From positions 1-40,463 of the forward strand of contig JBKEAR010000041.1 of the NCBI GenBank assembly GCA_047972425.1: a stretch of 40,463 nt of DNA. Direction: 5' to 3'. This DNA comes from JBKEAR01 sp047972425 (GTDB lineage: Bacteria; Pseudomonadota; Alphaproteobacteria; JBKEAR01). Positions within the stretch are counted from its first letter, which is position 1; every line of letters starts with the position of its first letter. Under the pieces are notes generated by a model. That model searched no databases and was not told the DNA's origin. It saw nothing but the letters and a program-made list of their open reading frames with translations. A program made the translations under genes and the position numbers. Positions 33,109-40,435 of this stretch are shown here, in pieces.

Positions 33109-33546
33109 ATGTTAGCAAAAAAATTATTAAGCATTTGGTTTTGGATATGGTTTGGCATTGTGGTGGGGGTTTCTTTTATGGCCACGCCGGTTAAATTTCA
33201 GGCCACACAATTGGATTTACCTGTGGCGTTAGAGGTCGGTAAAGTGACCTTTCAATTGCTTGCTAAAAGCGAGCGCATATTAGCCTTAGGCCTTGTTGCC
33301 GCCCTTATTTTTAAACCCAAGCCTATTGTCATTGCCCTTGTGGCACTGATGGCAGCCGTTTTATTGGTACAGCAATTTTGGTTAATGCCAGCCCTTTATG
33401 AGCGTGTAGATATGGTGATTGCGGGGCAAGATTTACCAAAATCTTCTATCCATTTTATTTATATATTTGTCGAGGTATTTAAGCTGATTATTTTGGCCGG
33501 TTTAGGCTTAACGGTTTCTTGCGAAAGATGCAATAAAACATCGTAA
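33109..33546 (+). CDS. Small conserved membrane protein of unknown function
   Basis: ATG 33109 follows AAAGGG; an in-frame GTG at 33091 adds six non-hydrophobic residues and overlaps that site. The 145-residue product has four predicted spans: IWFWIWFGIVVGVSFM, a segment around LALGLVAALIF, VIALVALMAAVLLVQQF and FIYIFVEVFKLIILAGLGL. A polar stretch with FQATQLDLPVALEVGKVTF and a CERC pair at the end are notable. I do not recognise the family with certainty. Pairing with the truncated haemoglobin and a shared terminator suggests one operon. Confidence 0.8.
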   Translation: MLAKKLLSIWFWIWFGIVVGVSFMATPVKFQATQLDLPVALEVGKVTFQLLAKSERILALGLVAALIFKPKPIVIALVALMAAVLLVQQFWLMPALYERVDMVIAGQDLPKSSIHFIYIFVEVFKLIILAGLGLTVSCERCNKTS

Positions 33547-33564
33547 ATACAGCTTTAGTATTGT

Positions 33565-33597
33565 AAACGGCTAAGGAAATATTTCCTTAGCCGTTTT
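33565..33597 (+). terminator. Intrinsic terminator after the membrane-protein gene
   Basis: A 32-base perfect palindrome, AAACGGCTAAGGAAAT then its reverse complement (33565-33596), is followed by more T. In RNA the centre opens into a small loop. It ends the haemoglobin operon. Confidence 0.92.
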
Positions 33598-33670
33598 TTA
33601 TTGATGGATTATCCTATAAAATCGCAGTAACATATAAGGCAATTATATTTTCAAAATTTAGGGGGTTTTC

Positions 33671-34096
33671 ATGTTAAAAAATATTAGTCCATTAATTTCA
33701 CCGGAGTTACTCGCTAAGCTTCATAAAATGGGGCATGGCGATGAGATTGTTTTTGCCGATGCGCATTTTCCGGGTTATACATTTTGCGATGAGGTCTTTC
33801 GTGCCGATGGCATCGAAGTGCCCGATTTACTCAAAGGGGTTTTACCCTTATTTGAGCTCGACCAATTTGTTGATGATAAAGTGGTGATGATGCAAGCGGT
33901 CGAGGGCGATAAAATCCCCGATGGCTTGTTAGACGAATATCAGGCTTGTTTTGAAGATGATGTAAAAATTCATTTTATCGAGCGTTTTGCTTTTTACGAG
34001 CGCACTAAAAAAGCATCATGCGTGGTAATGTGTGGCACCACCCGCAAATATGGCTGCATCATTCTCAAAAAAGGTGTAACTCCACACTTCGTATGA
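33671..34096 (+). CDS. RbsD/FucU-family sugar mutarotase (FucU-like)
   Basis: Interconverts anomers of fucose or ribose. The 141-residue product fits this family: ISPLISPELLAKLHKMGHGDEIVFADAHFPG, with His22 as the catalytic base, and a C-terminal TRKYGCIILKKGV with the conserved Tyr and Lys. MGHGDE and ADAHFP favour the FucU subgroup. No fucose or ribose catabolic genes are nearby. Ribosome site GGGGG lies before ATG 33671. Confidence 0.9.
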   Translation: MLKNISPLISPELLAKLHKMGHGDEIVFADAHFPGYTFCDEVFRADGIEVPDLLKGVLPLFELDQFVDDKVVMMQAVEGDKIPDGLLDEYQACFEDDVKIHFIERFAFYERTKKASCVVMCGTTRKYGCIILKKGVTPHFV

Positions 34097-34102
34097 TTGA
34101 AT

Positions 34103-34363
34103 TTAAACGCGCAAATTTTGCCTATTTGACTTATTATGTGGGGCTCTGATTAATGCCGTGTTATGTTCATTATCCGTTTGGTTGGTATCCGCACCATTCT
34201 CAACAAATGCTATCACGGCTTTTAAATCACCACCTTGGGCAGCGGTTATAATATTTGTATAGCCATTATTCGCATCTTGAGGCGCTGCAATATTCTGCTC
34301 TTGCACAAACGGCACATTTTGGGTGGCATGGGCTTGAACCCCCAATAGGGTCATCGCAACCAA
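34103..34363 (-). pseudogene. Ankyrin-repeat protein remnant
   Basis: The minus strand reads LFCLVAMTLLGVQAHATQN, a signal-peptide-like start, then GYTNIITAAQGGDLKAVIAF and VENGADTNQTDNEHNTALI, which is one ankyrin repeat and the start of a second. The second repeat breaks off into unrelated residues and stops at 34103. No ATG precedes the signal; the frame runs back unbroken to the MITE copy 3 boundary. The best start is TTG 34363 with AAGG upstream. Full-length relatives have several repeats, so this is probably a truncated gene. Confidence 0.65.
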
Positions 34364-34390
34364 ACAAAATAACCTTATTATCGGATAATA

Positions 34391-34597
34391 TATAGTCTAT
34401 ACATAATAAAATGATTATATAAACATCAGCAATAATTTGATGCTAAGGGGTTTGCAACCCGTAAAGCCGAAGGCTTTCTAAAAAAAGATAACTTGTCTCC
34501 GACAAGATATAATCCCCGCACACAGCTACGCTGTGGGCAACCTCAAAGCATTAGGTAATACTAAAATTTATTATCATTTTAAGTAGTATTACCTATA
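34391..34597. mobile_element. MITE-like element, copy 3
   Basis: A 203-bp element (34393-34595) with TA on both sides. Compared with copies 1 and 2 it differs by CAGCAAT for CAGTAAT, and it shares GGGG with copy 2. It separates the DUF1349 gene from the ankyrin remnant, 3 bases after the DUF1349 stop and about 30 bases before the remnant's start. Terminal inverted repeats and three internal hairpins are intact. Confidence 0.9.
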
Positions 34598-34599
34598 TA

Positions 34600-35187
34600 T
34601 TAATCCCCATGGAGTTCCTTCGGTATCGCCTCGCCCAAAGTAAAATTTTCGAATTTGGCTTTAAAGCCTGCACGCTGCGGAGAGCAAGCCATTAGGCCAA
34701 TTTGGCAGGTTTCGCCTAAATCCAAATGGGCTAAACGCAGCATTTGCCATTCATTTTGAGGGCTTAAATATTGTATGCGTACCGCTTGACCATGGCGGGT
34801 GAGCTGAATACGCAAGCGGCCGTTATAGTCTTTATGGCGCACCACCGACCAATCGGAAGTATCATTAGTCACAACCGCACTGATATGGGCATCGCCATCG
34901 GTATATTCCAAACCGGTTTTTGCCCAAACTTCATCATTTGAGCAAATCATCAACCCAAGCTGATCGTAAAGTACTTCAAAATCGGCGACTAAATCGACTG
35001 CGCAAGTGAAGTCCCCTGTAATTTCCGTATAATAAAAATGGCCGTTATTATTGATAAATCCATAAAAAGTTTTGCGCCAAAAATCCGTTGCATCATCGGT
35101 TATAACCTTTAGCTGATTATCTTTAATTTTCCACTCTTTAGGTGGATTAAGCCACTGAAAATCATGTAATATTTTTATCCCCTCCAA
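34600..35187 (-). CDS. DUF1349-family protein (concanavalin-like fold)
   Basis: Protein of unknown function with the jelly-roll fold of the DUF1349/YesU family. The 195-residue product carries HDFQWLNPPKEWKI, TDFWRKTFYGF, FEVLYDQLGLMICSNDEVWAKTGLEY and WSVVRHKDYNGRLRIQLTRHG, all characteristic, and has no signal peptide. The start is unclear. TTG 35187 overlaps pyrE by 13 bases. A strong GGAGGGG lies just downstream of that TTG, at the pyrE stop, and would better serve an ATA codon a few residues in. It probably follows pyrE in one transcript. Confidence 0.85.
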   Translation of the reverse strand: MEGIKILHDFQWLNPPKEWKIKDNQLKVITDDATDFWRKTFYGFINNNGHFYYTEITGDFTCAVDLVADFEVLYDQLGLMICSNDEVWAKTGLEYTDGDAHISAVVTNDTSDWSVVRHKDYNGRLRIQLTRHGQAVRIQYLSPQNEWQMLRLAHLDLGETCQIGLMACSPQRAGFKAKFENFTLGEAIPKELHGD

Positions 35188-35849
35188 GCAAGCGGGTCAT
35201 GTAAAAATTCTTCAACTTGTTTGAGTTCATCTTTATTGAATTTGCCCGATAATTTGGCCTCGGCTAAAACATCCCACCATGTGGCAAGCCAGTTCATTTT
35301 AATACCGTTTTCGCTCAGCTCATCGAGGGCATTTTTAAAGATATCGTAATAGAAAATTACAAAAGTATAATCGGCTTTGGCACCGGCATCACGTAAGGCA
35401 TTGATGAAGTTGAGTTTCGAGCTCCCCTCCGATGCTAAATCTTCCACAAGTAATATATGGTCGCCCTCTTTAAAATCCCCTTCAATTCTTGCGCCACGGC
35501 CAAAACCTTTGGGTTGCTTGCGCACATATTGCATGGGCAGAGCCAAACGCTCCGCCACCATGGCCGCAAAAGGAATACCCGCAGTTTCGCCACCCGCAAT
35601 ACCTTGCAAGCTTTCAAACCCGACATCACGCAAAATTTCTACCGCAGCAAAATCCATGAGTGTAGAGCGCACCCGGGGGAAAGAAATAATCTTACGGCAA
35701 TCGATATATACCGGGCTTTTGCGCCCCGAAGTTAGCACAAACGGGTCATTAGGGCGAAAATGCACCGCCTCAATCTCTAACAGCATTTTGGCGGTTAAGC
35801 GGGCGATTTCTTTGGTGGAAATAAAATTGGAAACATTAATCATTCTCAT
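35175..35849 (-). CDS. pyrE: Orotate phosphoribosyltransferase
   Basis: Adds PRPP to orotate in UMP synthesis. The 224-residue product has VLTSGRKSPVYIDCRKIISF, the catalytic loop YVRKQPKGFGRGARIEG and a PRPP motif LVEDLASEGSSKLNFINAL, which departs slightly from the common EDLTTDGGS form. It belongs to the longer alphaproteobacterial type with a C-terminal helix pair (WWDVLAEAKLSGKFNKDEL). ATG 35849 has AAAGG upstream; a second ATG two codons later is possible. It is divergent from pyrF, the next enzyme of the pathway. Confidence 0.95.
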   Translation of the reverse strand: MRMINVSNFISTKEIARLTAKMLLEIEAVHFRPNDPFVLTSGRKSPVYIDCRKIISFPRVRSTLMDFAAVEILRDVGFESLQGIAGGETAGIPFAAMVAERLALPMQYVRKQPKGFGRGARIEGDFKEGDHILLVEDLASEGSSKLNFINALRDAGAKADYTFVIFYYDIFKNALDELSENGIKMNWLATWWDVLAEAKLSGKFNKDELKQVEEFLHDPLAWRG

Positions 35850-35969
35850 TTGGCCTTTACGTTCATTATGATGCCTCTATCATAGCAATATTTTTGTAAA
35901 ATAAAAGAAAGCTATCGAATTATTTTTGATATTTTTATATACTAGGCCAAACCCATAGCGGAGAAGAAT

Positions 35970-36677
35970 ATGCAAAACCCAATTTATGTTGCCATCGACA
36001 AACCCGAACTCACCGAAGCCCTTAACCTTTGCGCCCAAATAAAAGATGATGTGGGCGGTATAAAATTGGGCAAAGAATTTATGGCCGCTTGTGGCATAGA
36101 GGGCATGCACGCCATTCGTGATTTGGGCTTACCCATATTTGCCGATGTGAAATATCATGATATCCCCAATACTGTGCAATCGGCAATTATTGCCCTTGGC
36201 GCGTTAAAGCCTGCAATCATTAATGTGCATATTGCGGGCGGGCGTAAAATGCTAGAAGCCGCCACCCAAGCCGGTAAGGAAATTGAGGCCAAATACGGTT
36301 ATAAGCCGCTGATTATCGGGGTAACGATTCTAACCTCACTCACACAAGATGAAATTACCGAAGTGGGCTATTGCAATCCCCTGAATGAACAGGTGTTGCT
36401 AATGGCTAAACTCGCCCAAAATGCTGGGTTAAACGGCGTTGTATGCTCTAGCCATGAGATTAAAGCGATTAAAAATGCATGCGGTGCCGATTTCAAAACC
36501 ATTGTGCCGGGTATCCGCCCCTCTTGGGCTGTTGCAGGCGACCAAAGCCGCATTATGACACCCCAACAAGCCATGGCCGAAGGTGCGGATTATTTGGTCA
36601 TCGGCCGCCCGATTACCCAAGCCGAAAACCCAAAAGAAGCCTGCCAAAAAATTACCGAAGAATTATCGTCAACTTAA
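35970..36677 (+). CDS. pyrF: Orotidine 5'-phosphate decarboxylase
   Basis: Produces UMP in the last step of the pathway. The 235-residue product has VAIDKPELTEAL, the catalytic FADVKYHDIPNTV with the Asp-Lys-Asp set, GVTILTSLTQDE, and PGIRPSW plus DYLVIGRPITQAENP for phosphate binding. GGAGAAG precedes ATG. It is divergent from pyrE across 120 bases, so a shared control region is possible. Its stop is two bases from that of hemW, with no terminator between. Confidence 0.97.
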   Translation: MQNPIYVAIDKPELTEALNLCAQIKDDVGGIKLGKEFMAACGIEGMHAIRDLGLPIFADVKYHDIPNTVQSAIIALGALKPAIINVHIAGGRKMLEAATQAGKEIEAKYGYKPLIIGVTILTSLTQDEITEVGYCNPLNEQVLLMAKLAQNAGLNGVVCSSHEIKAIKNACGADFKTIVPGIRPSWAVAGDQSRIMTPQQAMAEGADYLVIGRPITQAENPKEACQKITEELSST

Positions 36678-36679
36678 AA

Positions 36680-37792
36680 TCAGTTAATAAGCCAATTCAG
36701 CATAGCATTCAGCACCAACCAGCCTTGGGGTGTAGCGGCCATATTGCCATTGGGTAACTGTTGCATTAACCCTTGTTCTATAAGAGTTTTTAAACGATTA
36801 TCATCTAATTGCTTTGCTAAGTTTGGAGCTATGCCTTCTGCCATGCGTAGGCCAGTCATAATTTGCTCGGTGATATGCTCATGTTGCGGAATTATTGTTA
36901 AGGCTTGGCGCCCATGATTTTGTTTTTCCACCGCTTTTAACCAACCATCGGGGTAGCGGCTATCTTGGGTAGCGATGCGCTGATTATCGGCTGTATATCG
37001 CCCGTGTGCGCCGGGGCCAATACCAACCCAATCATGACCACGCCAATAGCTTAAGTTATGGCGGCTTTCTTGCCCTTGGGCGGCAAAATTCGATACCTCA
37101 TAAGCCGCCATGCCCGCATTTGCCATGGTGTTGAGCGTATATAAATACATCTCGGCCGCTAAATCTTCGGGTGCTTCAGCAATGCCATCACGGCCAAAGG
37201 GTGTGGCGGGTTCTACCGTTAGCTGATAAAGCGACATATGGCCTTTAGCCAAAGGGATAGCCTCGGCCAGTTCCACCTGCCATTCCGCCATGGTTTGGTT
37301 GGGGCGGGCATAGATGAGATCAAAACTATAACGCTCAAAATTTTCCGCTGCAAATTCAAGGGTTTTTCGGGCGTCATCGGCAGTATGCCACCGCCCTAAA
37401 AAACTAAGAGCATCGGCTCTGAGTGATTGCACCCCAATGGATAAACGGTTGATTCCACTGGCTTTAAATGCCTTAAAGCGGCTGGCTTCAAAGGTGGTTG
37501 GGTTGGCCTCTAAGGTGATTTCCGCATCGCTCTCAACCTTATGATTTTTATAGATATTTTCTAAAATACCATTAATAGTCGAAGCTGCCATGAGCGATGG
37601 TGTGCCGCCCCCAAAATAGATGCTCGAAATCCGCCTTTGCCCGGTATGGTTTAAACTTTCATCCAAGGCTTTATCATAAGCATTTTGCCACCGTAAATGA
37701 TCAATTTTATCCATTTTGTAACTGTTAAAATCACAATAGGGGCATTTTCGTTCGCAATAAGGCCAGTGCAAATAGATTGATAATTGTTCCAT
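36680..37792 (-). CDS. hemW: HemW, radical SAM haem chaperone
   Basis: Member of the oxygen-independent coproporphyrinogen oxidase-like group that handles haem and binds a [4Fe-4S] cluster. ATG 37792 gives 370 residues starting MEQLSIYLHWPYCERKCPYC; Cys13, 17 and 20 form the radical SAM motif. An ATG at 37834 would add 14 residues before the usual N-terminus; neither has a clear ribosome site. YFGGGTPSLM, LEANPT, SIGVQSL and GIGPGAHGR follow as expected. Absence of the extra N-terminal Cys of HemN supports HemW rather than HemN. Confidence 0.93.
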   Translation of the reverse strand: MEQLSIYLHWPYCERKCPYCDFNSYKMDKIDHLRWQNAYDKALDESLNHTGQRRISSIYFGGGTPSLMAASTINGILENIYKNHKVESDAEITLEANPTTFEASRFKAFKASGINRLSIGVQSLRADALSFLGRWHTADDARKTLEFAAENFERYSFDLIYARPNQTMAEWQVELAEAIPLAKGHMSLYQLTVEPATPFGRDGIAEAPEDLAAEMYLYTLNTMANAGMAAYEVSNFAAQGQESRHNLSYWRGHDWVGIGPGAHGRYTADNQRIATQDSRYPDGWLKAVEKQNHGRQALTIIPQHEHITEQIMTGLRMAEGIAPNLAKQLDDNRLKTLIEQGLMQQLPNGNMAATPQGWLVLNAMLNWLIN

Positions 37793-37890
37793 AGGCAGGT
37801 TTATATCATATATTTTTGGATTTGTCTTAAGCATTAAAAGGATAAAAAAGGTTGAAATAGGGATTAAAAAAGATTATTTTATTTTCTGAA

Positions 37891-37951
37891 TTGCCGTGGC
37901 GGATTTGTACTCACTTGCCTCCACGTAAATAACCGAGCTAAGTGGGCTCTC
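37891..37951 (+). ncRNA. SAM-II-like riboswitch upstream of metK
   Basis: CGTGG (37895-37899) pairs with CCACG (37921-37925) as P1. Within its loop, CACTT (37912-37916) can pair with AAGTG (37940-37944) downstream, giving an H-type pseudoknot. Conserved SAM-II words are visible: GATTT then a C and TTGC in the loop, and TAAAT-n-AGCTAA-n-GGG in the 3' part. The gene downstream is SAM synthetase. I rate it SAM-II-like; SAM-V shares the topology. Confidence 0.75.
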
Positions 37952-37971
37952 TGATGTATTTCTGCATAATC

Positions 37972-38015
37972 GAGTGCCGCACTTGCTTTTCACCGAATTT
38001 GTAAAGGAAAAGCAA
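37972..38015 (+). promoter_or_regulatory. metK: Hairpin over the metK ribosome binding site
   Basis: TTGCTTTTC (37984-37992) is exactly complementary to GAAAAGCAA (38007-38015), ending right at metK ATG and overlapping the ribosome site AAAGGA (38003-38008). A second CACTT (37980-37984) just upstream could compete for AAGTG of the pseudoknot. This would be a translational expression platform. Confidence 0.5.
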
Positions 38016-39185
38016 ATGAAAGAATTTTTATTTACCAGTGAATCTGTATCGGAAGGCCATCCGGATAAAATTGCCGATGCCATATCCGATTCTATCTTAG
38101 ACCTTTATCTGAAGGCCGACCCATACAGCCGTGTGGCGGTTGAAACCCTCACCACAACCAATCGGGTTGTACTTGCGGGCGAGGTTCGTGGCCCTGCATC
38201 GGTTACCGATGATGTGATTGAGCAAAGGGTGCGCAATGTGATTAAAGATATTGGCTATGAGCAAGATGGCTTTCATTGGGCAAATGTGAAGGTGCAAAAT
38301 TACCTGCATGGGCAGTCCGCCGATATTGCCCAAGGTGTGGACGAAACCACGGGTAAAGAAGAAGGTGCCGGCGACCAAGGCATTATGTTTGGTTATGCCT
38401 GTAACGAGACCGAAAGTTACATGCCTGCCCCCATTTATTATAGCCATAAAATTTTACAAAAACTCTCGCAACTTCGCCGCTCTGGCGAAGCAAAAGGTTT
38501 ACTGCCCGATAGTAAAGCCCAAGTATCGCTTATGTATATTGATGGTAAACCCAGCCATGCAACATCGGTATTGGTGAGCCATCAGCATAGTGAAGAGCTA
38601 ACCACCGATGATGTCCGCAATATCATTGCCCCCGTGGTAGAAGATATATTGCCCCAAGGTTGGGCACCAAAGGGCGAAGATGGTTTATTGGTTAACCCCA
38701 CAGGGCGATTTGTTATTGGTGGCCCCGATGGCGATGCCGGCTTAACTGGGCGTAAAATCATTGTGGATACTTACGGCGGTATGGCACCCCATGGCGGTGG
38801 TGCGTTTTCGGGGAAAGACCCTACAAAGGTGGATCGCTCGGCGGCTTATGCCGCGCGTTATTTGGCTAAAAATATTGTGGCGGCAGGCTTGGCCGATAAA
38901 TGTACCCTGCAATTGGCTTATGCGATTGGTGTTGCGCATCCTTTGGCTATTTTTGTGGATACCCACGGCACTGGCCAAGTGGAAGAAGCCAAAATTATTG
39001 CAACAATCCGCCAATTGATGGATTTAACACCCAAAGGCATCCGTACGCACCTCAATTTAAATAAACCGATTTATCTGCCCACAGCCTCTTATGGGCATTT
39101 TGGGCAAGAACCCACCAATGAGGGGTATTTCTCTTGGGAGCGCCTTGATTTGGTTAAAGATTTTCAATCGGCCTTTGGGGTATAA
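38016..39185 (+). CDS. metK: S-adenosylmethionine synthetase
   Basis: Makes SAM from methionine and ATP. ATG 38016, with AAAGGA upstream, starts MKEFLFTSESVSEGHPDKIADAISD, exactly the family N-terminus; the frame is open from 37974 but that region is leader. The 389-residue product has GAGDQGIMFGYACNETE, the P-loop-like GGGAFSGKDPTKVDRSAAYAARY and a C-terminal YGHFGQE. Length is normal for alphaproteobacteria. It abuts the trmB frame with no gap. Confidence 0.98.
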   Translation: MKEFLFTSESVSEGHPDKIADAISDSILDLYLKADPYSRVAVETLTTTNRVVLAGEVRGPASVTDDVIEQRVRNVIKDIGYEQDGFHWANVKVQNYLHGQSADIAQGVDETTGKEEGAGDQGIMFGYACNETESYMPAPIYYSHKILQKLSQLRRSGEAKGLLPDSKAQVSLMYIDGKPSHATSVLVSHQHSEELTTDDVRNIIAPVVEDILPQGWAPKGEDGLLVNPTGRFVIGGPDGDAGLTGRKIIVDTYGGMAPHGGGAFSGKDPTKVDRSAAYAARYLAKNIVAAGLADKCTLQLAYAIGVAHPLAIFVDTHGTGQVEEAKIIATIRQLMDLTPKGIRTHLNLNKPIYLPTASYGHFGQEPTNEGYFSWERLDLVKDFQSAFGV

Positions 39186-40097
39186 ATGAGCCGCGCTACA
39201 ATCCCGCAACTTGCCGAAACCGCCTATGCTTATAATCAGCATTGCCCATTTTCGGGCAAGCCGATTGTGGCGCAGGCTCTCGCCCAATATCAGGGGGTGA
39301 TTATTGGTTTTTGCAATACGGATTGTCGCGATAAATTTGTGGCTAACCCTATGGATTACCCCGATATTATCACCATGGTCGATACCGCCCATAAAGCCAT
39401 GGCCGATGGCAGCTATAACCCCCGCCTACGGTGGTTTGGGCGGCGCATTGGTGCGGGCTTGCGTGGGATGCATAAGCGCCTACTTGAGGAAAATTTACCC
39501 AAGCTCGAAATCACACCCCACGATGTTGATAACAGCGGTAAACTGCCCTTAGCCACAATTTTTGAGGGTAAGGATATTTGGTTAGAAGTCGGCTTTGGTG
39601 GTGGCGAGCATTTAATTGCCCAAGCCAAGGCCAACCCCCATATTGGTTTTATTGGCTGTGAACCTTTTTTAAATGGTGTGGCCAGTTTGTTAAAGGGTAT
39701 TGAAGAGGAAGGCTTGACCAATATTCGCATTTGGGCCGATGATGCACGGGCTTTAATGGATGTTATCCCTGCCCACTCTTTAAGCCGTGTGTTCATTCTT
39801 TTTGCCGACCCATGGCCAAAACGCCGCCATAATCGCCGGCGATTTATTAATGCCGAAAATCTCGACCAATTGGCTGGTTTGATGAAGCCGAATGCAGGTC
39901 TCCGTTTTGCCTCCGACCATAGTGATTATATTCCTTGGGCGGTGGGGCAAATTATTGCCCACCCCAATTTTAAATGGGTGGCCAAACAACCTTCGGACTG
40001 GCTCAATATGCCAAATGACCATTATATCACTCGTTACCAAACCAAAGCCGCCAACCAAGGCATTATCAGCCGTTTTATAGACTTTGTTTATAAGTAG
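39186..40097 (+). CDS. trmB: TrmB, tRNA (guanine46-N7) methyltransferase with an extra N-terminal Cys-rich (YHS-like) domain
   Basis: The C-terminal part, from about residue 78, is TrmB, which methylates G46 in tRNA using SAM. It shows WLEVGFGGGEHL (SAM site), FIGCEPFLNGVASLL, ADDARAL and FADPWPKRRHNRRRF. The first 75 residues are not part of TrmB: HCPFSGKPI then GFCNTDCRDKF and a C-terminal NPMDYP resemble small YHS/TRASH-like metal-binding domains, with Cys20, Cys43 and Cys47 as likely ligands. The 303-residue length is well above the usual 220-240. The frame is continuous with no stop between the domains; an internal ATG at codon 73 could make plain TrmB. It starts directly at the metK stop. 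Confidence 0.92.
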   Translation: MSRATIPQLAETAYAYNQHCPFSGKPIVAQALAQYQGVIIGFCNTDCRDKFVANPMDYPDIITMVDTAHKAMADGSYNPRLRWFGRRIGAGLRGMHKRLLEENLPKLEITPHDVDNSGKLPLATIFEGKDIWLEVGFGGGEHLIAQAKANPHIGFIGCEPFLNGVASLLKGIEEEGLTNIRIWADDARALMDVIPAHSLSRVFILFADPWPKRRHNRRRFINAENLDQLAGLMKPNAGLRFASDHSDYIPWAVGQIIAHPNFKWVAKQPSDWLNMPNDHYITRYQTKAANQGIISRFIDFVYK

Positions 40098-40102
40098 AGA
40101 CC

Positions 40103-40148
40103 GAACACACCCCACCCGTTTCACAGGTACCACTCTAAAAGAGGGGAT
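40103..40148. repeat. Hairpin repeat, copy 5
   Basis: ACACACCCC, then ACCCGTTTCACAGGT as an imperfect central stem, then ACCACTCTAAAAGAGGGG. It has the same arms as copies 2 and 4, with decay in the stem and one arm. It lies 5 bases after the trmB stop. Confidence 0.75.
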
Positions 40149-40253
40149 TATTATTGTGTTTTGTCGTCATGCCCAACTTGATTGGGCATCTTGTATAATT
40201 TGAATGAGATTATCGGGTCAAGCTAACTATTAGATTGGCATGCAAAGCATGAC

Positions 40254-40310
40254 AATGACGGCTAGATGGTAAAAAATAGAGCCTAGGAAAACCAATGGGT
40301 TTTCCCTTTA
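40254..40310. repeat. 57-base direct repeat, left copy
   Basis: Begins AATGACGGCTAGATGGTAAA and contains GGAAAACC-AATG-GGTTTTCC, a hairpin. An almost identical copy lies 125 bases to the right. Confidence 0.85.
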
Positions 40311-40378
40311 GGTCAACGCTTGCGTTGCGGGGCATAGGGGCAGAGCCCCATAAAATATATTATCGGGTCAAGCCCGAT

Positions 40379-40435
40379 AATGACGGCTAGATGGTAAAAA
40401 ATAGAGCCTAGGAAAACCAATGGGTTTTTCTTTTA
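40379..40435. repeat. 57-base direct repeat, right copy
   Basis: Matches the left copy except near its end, where GGTTTTTCTTTTAG replaces GGTTTTCCCTTTAG. Both copies are preceded at some distance by TATCGGGTCAAG. Confidence 0.85.

Noticed and set aside
37974..38015. N-terminal extension of MetK from an earlier in-frame start
   Set aside because: The family N-terminus begins at 38016, which has its own ribosome site, and the upstream stretch is part of the structured leader.
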